Positions 57,000-64,000 of a DNA stretch of 64,000 nt are shown piece by piece. Each line of letters starts with the position of its first letter. Position 1 is the stretch's first letter. The notes beneath the pieces are model-generated. The model worked only from the letters and a program-made list of their open reading frames with translations, searched no databases and was not told the origin of the DNA. The position numbers and the translations under genes are program-made. The DNA lies in assembly GCF_037997115.1 (NCBI RefSeq), contig NZ_CP150484.1, positions 7,263,589 to 7,327,588 on the forward strand, in the 5' to 3' direction. Source of the DNA: Amycolatopsis coloradensis (GTDB lineage Bacteria > Actinomycetota > Actinomycetes > Mycobacteriales > Pseudonocardiaceae).

Positions 57000-57959
57000 A
57001 TGGGCACCAAGCTGATCATCGACACCGACCCGGGGGTCGACGACGCCTTCGCGCTGGCGCTGGCCACGCAATCCGAGGACGTCGACCTCCTCGGCGTGAC
57101 CACGGTGTTCGGCAACGTCCCGCTGAGCCACACCACCGCCAACGCCCGCCGCCTGCTGCAGCTCTTCGGCCGCGACGACATCCCGGTCGCCGCCGGCGCC
57201 GCGCGGCCGCTGGTGTACGACAACGCCAAGCCGGCCGGGTACGTCCACGGCCAGGACGGCCTTTCCGGCCACGCCGGGACGCTGCCGGAGGCGAAGCGCC
57301 CGCTCGACGAACGCGGCGCCGTCCGGCTGCTGGTGGATCTGCTGGAAGCCGCCGACGAGCCGGTGACCATCGCCCCGATCGGCCCGCTGACGAATATCGC
57401 GCTGCTGCTGGCGGCCCATCCGGGCATCCGCGAGAAGATCGGCCGGATCGTCGTCATGGGCGGCGGGGTGACCAAGGGGAACTCCACCACGGCGGCCGAG
57501 TTCAACATCTGGAGCGATCCCGAGGCCGCGCGCCGGGTGCTGGTCGAAGAGGACATCCCGACGGTGCTGGTCCCGCTGGACATCACGCACCAATGCTCGG
57601 TCGACACGGACTGGCTGGGCAAACTCGCCGCGTCCGGCCCGCTCGGCGCGGCACTCGAAGCGCTGACCCCGACGTACGTGAAGCACTACACCCCGATCCT
57701 CGGCATGCCGGGGATGGTCATGCACGACGCGGTCGCGGTGGCCGAAGCGATCCGGCCGGGCATCCTCGACCTCGAGTCGTACCCCGTGGACGTCGAGTGC
57801 GGCTTCGGCCCCGCGCGCGGCGCGACACTGGTAGACCGGCGAAGGCTGCGAAGCACCGATCCGCAGGCCGTGCCGGGCCGCACCATCGACGTCGCGCTGA
57901 CCACCGACGTCGACGCCTTCCGCGAGTTCGTCCTCGGCCGGATCACCGGGGGCCGGTGA
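57000..57959 (+). CDS. Nucleoside hydrolase (IunH family)
   Basis: A 319-residue enzyme cleaving purine or pyrimidine ribosides. The metal-binding signature DTDPGVDDAFAL lies at residues 8-19. GPLTNIALLL, MGGGVTKGNSTTAAEFNIWSDPEAA and a late HDAVAVAEA complete the site. ATG 57000 has AAGGGGAG upstream. It overlaps the NlpC/P60 gene by 1 bp. Confidence 0.92.
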   Translation: MGTKLIIDTDPGVDDAFALALATQSEDVDLLGVTTVFGNVPLSHTTANARRLLQLFGRDDIPVAAGAARPLVYDNAKPAGYVHGQDGLSGHAGTLPEAKRPLDERGAVRLLVDLLEAADEPVTIAPIGPLTNIALLLAAHPGIREKIGRIVVMGGGVTKGNSTTAAEFNIWSDPEAARRVLVEEDIPTVLVPLDITHQCSVDTDWLGKLAASGPLGAALEALTPTYVKHYTPILGMPGMVMHDAVAVAEAIRPGILDLESYPVDVECGFGPARGATLVDRRRLRSTDPQAVPGRTIDVALTTDVDAFREFVLGRITGGR

Positions 57960-59086
57960 TGGAACAGGAAACCTCGCGCCGCCGCAGACTCCCGGTGATC
58001 ATCGCCGCCGTCGTCGTCGCGGGCGCCGCACTCGTCGCCGCCATCACCTTCGCACCGAAGGACGCGCCGAAGACGGAGGCCGCCGCCGTCCAGTCCTCGG
58101 CCCCGCCCGCGCCGCCGTCGCCGTCGTCCGCCCCGGCGGAAATGCCGAAGGAACAGCCGAAGGTCCCCCAGCGGATGGGGCAGGAGTTCGACGCCTGGGT
58201 GTCGAAGACCAGCGGCTGGCTCGACATCCCGCTGCGCGCGATGACCGGCTACGCGAAGACCACCGTCGCGCTGAGCAAGGAAACGCCGGGGTGCCGTCTT
58301 TCCTGGGTGACGCTGGCCGCGCTCGGGAAGATCGCCTCCGATCACGGCCGCGCCGCCGGTTCCGGCCTGAACGCGGACGGCGTGATGACCAAGCCGCTCG
58401 GCGCGGTCGAGGTCCGCGACTTCTACAACAAGGTCGTCTCGTCCGCGAACGCCGGCGGCCCGCTGCAGCTGACGCCATCGGTATGGAACCAGTTCCAGGC
58501 TTCGGCCACCGGCGGGAAGCCGGATCCGCAGAACATCGACGACGCCACGCTCACCGCCGGGCGGGCCCTGTGCGCGGGCGGCCGCGACCTCGGTCAGGGG
58601 CAGACGTGGTGGAACGCGGTGAGCACGCTGCAGCCCGCGCCGCTGCTGATGCACCGCACGCTCGCGACGGTGAACGTCTACGGCACGGTCGGCCAGAGCC
58701 CGCAGCCGCCGAACGCGGCGGCCTTGAGCGCGGTCAACTTCGCCATCGACAAGATCGGGCTGCCCTACGTCTGGGGAGGCAACGGCACCGGTGGCAGCGA
58801 CCCCGGTTTCGACTGCTCCGGCCTGACGACGGCCGCGTACGCGAGTGCCGGCGTCAAGCTCATGCGCACCGCCCACACGCAGTATCACAGCGTGAACAAG
58901 GTGACCGATCCTCAGCTGGGCGATCTGATCTTCTATGGCGAGCCGAACACGAAGATCCACCATGTCGGGCTGTACATCGGGAACCAGCAGATGATCGACG
59001 CGCCGCAGACCGGGCAGGCGGTGCAGGTGCACACCTACCGGAAACAGGGCGACGATTACGCCGGAGCGGGCCGTCCGGCGGCCTGA
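57959..59086 (+). CDS. Membrane-anchored NlpC/P60 peptidoglycan hydrolase
   Basis: A 375-residue protein with one N-terminal membrane segment (LPVIIAAVVVAGAALVAAITFA), a Pro/Ala/Ser linker, a lytic-transglycosylase-like region (GYAKTTVALSKETPGCRLSWVTLAALGKIASDHGRAAGSGL, about 97-137) and a C-terminal NlpC/P60 domain. That domain has Cys286 in GFDCSGLT and His335 in HHVGLYIGN. It probably cuts peptide bridges in the cell wall. Coupled to the nucleoside hydrolase (shared base at TGATG). Confidence 0.88.
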   Translation: MEQETSRRRRLPVIIAAVVVAGAALVAAITFAPKDAPKTEAAAVQSSAPPAPPSPSSAPAEMPKEQPKVPQRMGQEFDAWVSKTSGWLDIPLRAMTGYAKTTVALSKETPGCRLSWVTLAALGKIASDHGRAAGSGLNADGVMTKPLGAVEVRDFYNKVVSSANAGGPLQLTPSVWNQFQASATGGKPDPQNIDDATLTAGRALCAGGRDLGQGQTWWNAVSTLQPAPLLMHRTLATVNVYGTVGQSPQPPNAAALSAVNFAIDKIGLPYVWGGNGTGGSDPGFDCSGLTTAAYASAGVKLMRTAHTQYHSVNKVTDPQLGDLIFYGEPNTKIHHVGLYIGNQQMIDAPQTGQAVQVHTYRKQGDDYAGAGRPAA

Positions 59087-59104
59087 CCGGCATAGGGTGA
59101 CCGC

Positions 59105-59635
59105 GTGTGTTCACCGATTCCGGTCCTGAACGAGCTGAAGGACCTTTACGACTCGACGCGCGACTACCTCGCCGACGGTTTCGAGCTGCACGACTACGAC
59201 GACAAAAGCCGCTTCCCCCAGGAGCTGGACGACCCCGAGTTCCTCTCGCGGGTGGTCCCCTTCGCCCAGGCGAACGGGAGCGGCTCGACGTACGCGATCT
59301 GGCGAGCCGATGACGAGACGGACCTCGCCCGGTCGCCTGTCGTGGTCTTCGGCGACGAGGGTGGCGAGCACGTCGTCGCCCGCGACTTCACGGATTTCCT
59401 GCGGCTGCTGGGTTTCGACGCCGAGATCATGGTCGACCATGACTCGGCTTACTACTACCGCGAGGAAGACGACGACCACAGCGGCTCGCACGAGCTGTTC
59501 GTCGAGTGGCTCCGGGAGCGCGGCTTGACGCCGGCCGAGGATCCGGACGGCGTCGTGGCCGCTGCTCAGGAGGCCCACGGGGAACGGTTCAGGGCCTGGA
59601 TCACGCCGTTCTACGAAAAGATCGGCTGGGCCTGA
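59105..59635 (+). CDS. SUKH (SMI1/KNR4)-like protein
   Basis: A 176-residue acidic protein. The segment AQANGSGSTYAIWRADDETDLARSPVVVFGDEGGEHVVARDFTDFLRLL fits the SUKH pattern (W, P-V-hydrophobic, GdeG, then a sheltered helix). SUKH proteins often serve as immunity to polymorphic toxins, but no toxin gene is next to it. GTG 59105 lies 6 nt after TAGGGT (59093-59098), suggesting a leaderless mRNA. Its end overlaps the next convergent gene by 25 bp. Confidence 0.7.
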   Translation: MCSPIPVLNELKDLYDSTRDYLADGFELHDYDDKSRFPQELDDPEFLSRVVPFAQANGSGSTYAIWRADDETDLARSPVVVFGDEGGEHVVARDFTDFLRLLGFDAEIMVDHDSAYYYREEDDDHSGSHELFVEWLRERGLTPAEDPDGVVAAAQEAHGERFRAWITPFYEKIGWA

Positions 59636-60465
59636 AAAGCCGCCGCGTTGTCGCGCGCCCAGCCGGCGAACGTGAGCGCCGGACGGCCGAGGAGTTCTTC
59701 CACCGTGGTGGTCGTCGGCCCGGGGCGCTCGCTGTAGTCGGCCAGTGAGCCGAGCAGGCGCGCGGGGACTTCCTCGGGGAGTCCCTGCGCGAGCATCCCC
59801 TGCCGTACCTGCTCGGGTGGAAGCTCCTGAAAGGACAGTGACCGGTCGATGGCCGCGCCGATGAGCCGCACCTTCTCGTGCTGGTCCACCGATCCCGGGC
59901 CGGTCAGCGTGTACACCGACTCCGCCGGGAGACCGCCGAGAAGGGCGCGCACGGCGACCTCGGCGATGTCGGTTTCGTGGATCGGGGACGTGGCGGCCCG
60001 GCCGTACGCGCCGCGCACCACGTCGCCCGCCTTGACCTGCGGTGCCCAAGCCAGCGCGTTGGCGGCGAAATCCGCCAGGCGCAGCACCGTCCACTCCAGA
60101 CCTGAACGCGTGACGAGGTCTTCGGCGTACTGGAACTGTGCGGCGAAACGGGCTTCCCCTGCCGGGTACTCCACGGTGGTGGCCGACAGCAGCACCACAC
60201 GCCGTACACCTCGCTCGGCCGCGAGCTTCAGCAGCTCTTCGAGGCCGGGACCGGTGGCACGCGGGCTGATCTGGACCGCTTCGACGCCTTCCAGCGACGT
60301 CTCGATCCAGCCGGGGCGGAAGAGGTCCCCGGCAACGACCTCCGCGCCACCGGGGAGCCCTGTCCCGGCGCCACGAGTGACCGCGCCGACGGAGGCGCCC
60401 TGGTCCAGCAGCAGTTTCATCACCCGACGTCCCACGACGCCGTTCGCTCCGGTGATCAGGATCAT
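59611..60465 (-). CDS. NmrA-like NAD(P)-binding protein
   Basis: A 284-residue atypical SDR with MILITGANGVVGRRVMKLL and later LRLADFAANALAWAPQVKAGDVVRGAYG and GPGSVDQHEKVRLIGAAI. A paralogue of 51988-52812, with the same GPGS block. It lies 30 bp after the NDH-2-like gene on the same strand, probably in one operon with it. Confidence 0.85.
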   Translation of the reverse strand: MILITGANGVVGRRVMKLLLDQGASVGAVTRGAGTGLPGGAEVVAGDLFRPGWIETSLEGVEAVQISPRATGPGLEELLKLAAERGVRRVVLLSATTVEYPAGEARFAAQFQYAEDLVTRSGLEWTVLRLADFAANALAWAPQVKAGDVVRGAYGRAATSPIHETDIAEVAVRALLGGLPAESVYTLTGPGSVDQHEKVRLIGAAIDRSLSFQELPPEQVRQGMLAQGLPEEVPARLLGSLADYSERPGPTTTTVEELLGRPALTFAGWARDNAAAFQAQPIFS

Positions 60466-60495
60466 GATCGATTCCTTTGTTCGGCGGGTGGGTCG

Positions 60496-61662
60496 TCAGA
60501 CAGTGACGGGCTGCTCGGCCGGGACGACGCGACGGCGACGGGCCGGGAGCATCGACGTCGGATGCGAGATGCTCCAGGCCGCGGCCTTGCAGATGATCTC
60601 CTTGAGGCGTGCGGCCGTCTTGCCGGTGAGCGCGGAGTCCTTGGGCCGGTCGTCCGGGGTCACCCACTGCACGACGGCGTCGCGGCGGCCGAGGCTGACG
60701 CACTGGCCGGTGTAACCGATCTTGTTCTCGGGGAGCGAGCCTCCGGTCAGGACGGCGACGATGGCGTCGGCCGCGCGGTAGGCCGTGGGCACTCCCGAGG
60801 CGCAGGACATGCGCAGTGGCATGCCGTTCAGGCCCCGCGCGAGCGCGGCGTCGCCGACGGCGTAGACGCCCGCGTGCGAGACCGACCGCATCGTGTCGTC
60901 CACGACGATCTGTCCCGTTTCGGAGACTTCCAGCGTCGTGGCGGCGGCGATGGGGTGGACGGCGAAGCCCGCCGTCCAGACGGTCACCTCGGCCGGGATG
61001 GCGCGGCCGTCCGCGGTCATCGCGCCGGCCCGCCCGACACTCGTGATGTCGGTGTCCTCGTGCACGGTGATGCCGAGCCGGTCGAAGGTCCCGCGCAGAT
61101 GACGCTGGGCCTTCTCGCTCATCCAGGCGCCGAGGCCGCCGCGGACCGCGAAGGAGACTTCGAGATCCGGCCGCGCTTCCGCGATCTCCGTGACGGCTTC
61201 GATGCCGGTAAGGCCTCCGCCGACGACGAGCACGGTCCCGCCCGCCGCCAGGGCGGCGAGACGGTCGCGCAGCCGCAGCGCGGAACCCTTGCCGTCGATG
61301 TGGTGAGCGTGTTCCGCGACGCCGGGAACGCCGCAGTCCGCGGCCGCGCTGCCGAGCGCGTAGACGAGTGTGTCGTAGGCGATCTCGCCGTCGGAGAGAG
61401 CGACGGTCTTGTGTTCCGTGTCGACGGCGGTGACCCGCGCCGTCCGCACCCGCACGCCAGTGCCCGCGAAGACGTCGGTCAGCAGGCGGGGCTTCAGGTC
61501 CTGGCCGGTCGCGAGCTGGTGCATGCGGACCCGCTCGACGAACTCGGGATCGGCGTTGACGAGGGTGATCTCGGTGTCGGCGGGGTGCAGCCGCTTGGCG
61601 AGGCGCCCGGCGGCGTTGGCTCCGGCGTACCCGGCTCCGAGGACGACGATTCGATGCTTCAT
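60496..61662 (-). CDS. FAD-dependent pyridine nucleotide-disulfide oxidoreductase (NDH-2-like)
   Basis: A 388-residue flavoprotein of the type II NADH dehydrogenase superfamily. The FAD motif VVLGAGYAGANAAGRLAKRL lies at residues 5-24 and the NAD motif VLVVGGGLTGIEAVTEIAE mid-protein. GVYAVGDAALARG is the second FAD segment. There is no active-site CxxC. It lies in a same-strand run with SigJ-like sigma and NmrA-like genes, a common actinobacterial arrangement. Confidence 0.87.
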   Translation of the reverse strand: MKHRIVVLGAGYAGANAAGRLAKRLHPADTEITLVNADPEFVERVRMHQLATGQDLKPRLLTDVFAGTGVRVRTARVTAVDTEHKTVALSDGEIAYDTLVYALGSAAADCGVPGVAEHAHHIDGKGSALRLRDRLAALAAGGTVLVVGGGLTGIEAVTEIAEARPDLEVSFAVRGGLGAWMSEKAQRHLRGTFDRLGITVHEDTDITSVGRAGAMTADGRAIPAEVTVWTAGFAVHPIAAATTLEVSETGQIVVDDTMRSVSHAGVYAVGDAALARGLNGMPLRMSCASGVPTAYRAADAIVAVLTGGSLPENKIGYTGQCVSLGRRDAVVQWVTPDDRPKDSALTGKTAARLKEIICKAAAWSISHPTSMLPARRRRVVPAEQPVTV

Positions 61663-61744
61663 GGTCTCGCTCCTGTCCGGTCGGTGTTCGCTTCCTGAAC
61701 CGGACAGCGGCACGAAGCCTGACAGCGGCGGACTGTGATCCGGG

Positions 61745-62689
61745 TCACCAGTCGACGGCGAGCGGTTCCCCGTGCTCGGAGGTGCCCCACTGGCTCGCCG
61801 CGCGGTCGAGTTTCGCGGGGTTCACCTGGGCGTGGACCGCTGTGATGCCGTCGGTGGTGACCTCCAAGGAGACGACGCCGACGAGCCTGCCCTCCACCAT
61901 CAGCACCAGCGCGGGCACGCCGTTGGCGACGGTGGAGAACAGCTCGGGTTTGCCGCCGATCAAGGACCACTTGGCCGCGCTCGGCTTGAAGAGGCCGCGC
62001 AGGAACCTCGCCACCCGCACCGCGCCGGTGACCGGCCGCGGCAGCGAGAAGAGCACGCCGCCGCCGTCGCCCACGCTGATCGCGTCGTCGGCCAGCATCC
62101 GCACCAGCGCGTCTGTCCGGCCGCTGAGCGCCGCGGCGAGGAACTCCTCGACGATCTTGCGAGCCGCGGCCGTGTCGACCTCCACCCGGCGCCGGTCGGC
62201 GGCCAGATGCTGTTTGGCGCGCCGGTAGATCTGCTGGCAGTTCGACTCGGTGACGTCGAGGACCTCGGCGATCTCGGCGTGGGAATACCCGAACGCCTCG
62301 CGCAGCACGTACACGACGCGCTCCTTGGCCGAGAGCCGCTCCATCAGCGTGAGCATCGCGATGGAGACCGATTCACGCTGCTCGACGGTGTCGGACGGGC
62401 CGAGCATCCGGTCCCCCGCGAAGACCGGCTCGGGGAGCCATTGGCCCACATAGGTTTCCCGCCGGGCCCGCGCCGAGGTGAGCCGGTTGAGGCAGAGGTT
62501 GGTGAGCACCTTCGTCAGCCACGCCTCGGGCGTCTCGACGTACTCGCGATCGGCGGACTGCCAGCGCAGGAACGTGTCCTGCACCGCGTCCTCCGCGTCG
62601 CTCGCCGACCCCAGCAAGCGATACGCGATCGCCTCCAACCGGCCACGGGCCGCCTCGAACACCTCGACCTCGCGCGCACCGGTCAGCAT
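61745..62689 (-). CDS. SigJ-like ECF sigma factor with C-terminal SnoaL domain
   Basis: A 314-residue sigma factor of the ECF41 type: region 2 (AYRLLGSASDAEDAVQDTFLRWQ), region 4 (RLSAKERVVYVLREAFGYSHAEIAEVLDVTESNCQQIYRRAKQHL), and a SnoaL/NTF2-like C-terminal domain (about 190-310) that in this group controls the sigma factor in place of a separate anti-sigma. ECF41 genes usually neighbour an oxidoreductase or NmrA-like gene, as here. ATG 62689 lies 6 nt after TAATCT (62696-62701); GTG 62692 is an alternative. Confidence 0.88.
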   Translation of the reverse strand: MLTGAREVEVFEAARGRLEAIAYRLLGSASDAEDAVQDTFLRWQSADREYVETPEAWLTKVLTNLCLNRLTSARARRETYVGQWLPEPVFAGDRMLGPSDTVEQRESVSIAMLTLMERLSAKERVVYVLREAFGYSHAEIAEVLDVTESNCQQIYRRAKQHLAADRRRVEVDTAAARKIVEEFLAAALSGRTDALVRMLADDAISVGDGGGVLFSLPRPVTGAVRVARFLRGLFKPSAAKWSLIGGKPELFSTVANGVPALVLMVEGRLVGVVSLEVTTDGITAVHAQVNPAKLDRAASQWGTSEHGEPLAVDW

Positions 62690-62716
62690 CACTCCAGATT
62701 AGCCATCACACCGGAG

Positions 62717-64000
62717 TCAGGCGGCGGGAATCCAGCTGCCGTGCAGTCCCAGCGGGACACGGGCGGGCAGGTGGACCCTCGCCAGGGGCTCGCCGGTGAA
62801 GTCCTGCGACGCCAGGATCACCAGGTCCGCCGCACCCCGGTCGCGGTCGTGGACGTAGACCAGGTTGTAGCCGTCGTCCTCCGCGGCCGCGCGGGCCGAC
62901 GGGACGAACACGGTCTCCCCCGCGTTCGCGTCGCGACCGAACTCGTGGGCTTCGGTGACGCCGGTCAGGAGGTCGTGTTTGAGGAGAGCGCTGCTGAAGC
63001 CTTCGTCGGGGCGGTCCGGTTCGGTGGCGCTCGGGGTGGCGTACAGCTCGGCCGCCGCCGAATAACCGTAGCGGTAAGGCTTTCCGCCGAACCGGCCGTT
63101 GAGGCGCGGGAAGTCCTGCGGGCGGCCGTGCAGCAGCGTGCGCGTGGTCCGGTCGGCCGTGAGGTCCGCCGTCCACCGTTCGAGCACGGGCTTCGAGGCG
63201 CCGACGTCGGCGAAGTCGATCGGCCGGGGATGCACGACCACGTCCACCACCACGGTTCCGTTGTCCTCGAAGGCGTTCAGGGTGTGCCCGACCATGACGG
63301 GCGCGGTCTCGAACCACCGCACCGTCCCGCCCGCTCTCGGCAGCAGCCCCAGCCGTGACGGCAGTTCCCGGTTCCAGTGGAACGGCACGCCCGTCGCCAG
63401 GCGTTCGGGCTCGAAGACCATCGGGGACTCGTAGAACACCACGTAGTGCTCGGTGAGCGCGAAGTCGTGCATGTACGGCAGCGTCGGCGCCTTGATGTCG
63501 GTGACGCTCCGGTTGCGTCCGTCGGGGCCGATCACGATGTGCTGCACGAAATCCGCGCCGTACCGGAAGGCCAGCGAATGCAGTTCGCCGGTCGCGTGGT
63601 CGTACTTGCTGTGCGCGTTGGCGGAGAAACCTTGTTCCGTCGCACCGAGGGCGGCGGGCCCGACGGTGTCGAGTTCGTCGGTCAGCTCGTACGGGGCCAG
63701 GCCTCCTTCGATGAGCGCGTAGAGGCGGCCGCCGTGGCCCGCGACCTGGACGTTCGGCGCGAAGTCGAGGCGCTCGTCGGCGACCTGCCCGCGCCGCGGT
63801 TCCCCGAGCCGGTCGGCCACGGAGGCCGACCGGACCCAGCGGTTGCGGTACCACTCGGCGCGGCCGTCGCGCAGGCGCACGCCGTGGACCATGCCCTCCC
63901 CGAGGGTCCAGATGTGCGCCGAGGCGTCTTCGAGGCCGAGCGGGTTCGGGCCGATACGCAGGTAGCGGCCGTCGAGGTCGTCCGGGATCTTCCCGGTGAC
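62717..64000 (-). CDS. Carotenoid oxygenase family protein (5' end outside window)
   Basis: A beta-propeller dioxygenase of the RPE65/carotenoid-cleavage family. The visible part starts beyond the right edge and opens with VTGKIPDDLDGRYLRIGPNPLG and the HIWTLGEGMVHGV block. Iron ligand regions include NAHSKYDH, PYMHDFALTEHYVVF, VGHTLNAFEDNG and the C-terminal PLGLHGSWIP His. It cleaves a polyene or a related stilbene-like bond; the substrate is not given. 28 bp separate its stop from the sigma factor start. Confidence 0.88.
   Translation of the reverse strand, partial: VTGKIPDDLDGRYLRIGPNPLGLEDASAHIWTLGEGMVHGVRLRDGRAEWYRNRWVRSASVADRLGEPRRGQVADERLDFAPNVQVAGHGGRLYALIEGGLAPYELTDELDTVGPAALGATEQGFSANAHSKYDHATGELHSLAFRYGADFVQHIVIGPDGRNRSVTDIKAPTLPYMHDFALTEHYVVFYESPMVFEPERLATGVPFHWNRELPSRLGLLPRAGGTVRWFETAPVMVGHTLNAFEDNGTVVVDVVVHPRPIDFADVGASKPVLERWTADLTADRTTRTLLHGRPQDFPRLNGRFGGKPYRYGYSAAAELYATPSATEPDRPDEGFSSALLKHDLLTGVTEAHEFGRDANAGETVFVPSARAAAEDDGYNLVYVHDRDRGAADLVILASQDFTGEPLARVHLPARVPLGLHGSWIPAA

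Overview
The window is high-GC chromosomal DNA of a filamentous-type actinobacterium. Gene order and orientation follow, from memory, the Mycobacterium tuberculosis stretch Rv3001c-Rv3034c: ilvC-ilvN-ilvB, a CFP6-like PH protein, DoxX, LppZ, gatB-gatA-gatC, an ACT protein, ligA, a MetE-like protein, mnmA, a cysteine desulfurase, two acyltransferases, etfA-etfB, a methyltransferase, a GH57 branching enzyme, a GT4 glycosyltransferase and a hexapeptide acyltransferase. The protein repertoire (DUF397, SigJ-like sigma factor, RamB) and the AT-poor palindromes between genes suggest Pseudonocardiaceae, most likely Amycolatopsis. That genus assignment is an inference.

Layout. 0-8 kb: an oxidoreductase, a DUF397 gene, and branched-chain amino acid synthesis (ilvBNC behind an attenuator with a 15-residue leader peptide, then ilvD). 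8-22 kb: DoxX, a dehydrogenase/DUF72 pair, LppZ, a secreted esterase with an operator inside its promoter, the GatCAB amidotransferase operon, an ACT protein, DNA ligase LigA and a MetE-like protein. 22-35 kb: LURP-like and metallo-hydrolase genes, tRNA thiolation (mnmA plus cysteine desulfurase), an MFS exporter, a LuxR regulator next to an oxidoreductase, an OlsB/OlsA-like acyltransferase pair, and electron-transfer flavoprotein. 36.4-38.6 kb: a foreign-looking two-gene island (frameshifted AlbA_2/HATPase gene plus a coupled ParA ATPase). 38.7-46.3 kb: methyltransferase, GH57 and GT4 genes that resemble the mycobacterial methylglucose-lipopolysaccharide locus, interrupted by glutathione peroxidase, a trypsin-like protease pair and a GH2 enzyme. 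46.3-52 kb: a tiny secreted Cys peptide, a broken methyltransferase, and the glyoxylate shunt (aceA-aceB) with its divergent regulator ramB. 52-64 kb: a lipoprotein serpin, ilvA, NADAR, a hexapeptide acyltransferase, nucleoside hydrolase, NlpC/P60, a SUKH-like protein, and a cluster of NmrA reductase, NDH-2-like protein, SigJ-like sigma factor and carotenoid oxygenase (cut by the window end).

Non-coding structure. Three families of intergenic palindromes recur, mostly where two genes converge: a GAAGGGGCC palindrome, a CAGAGGAC palindrome, and a 21-bp unit arranged three-plus-three as a giant inverted repeat at two loci 33 kb apart. Many starts lie 6-8 nt after a TANNNT box and look leaderless. 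I saw no rRNA, tRNA, CRISPR array, insertion sequence or replication origin. Family assignments come from reading motifs, not from database searches.
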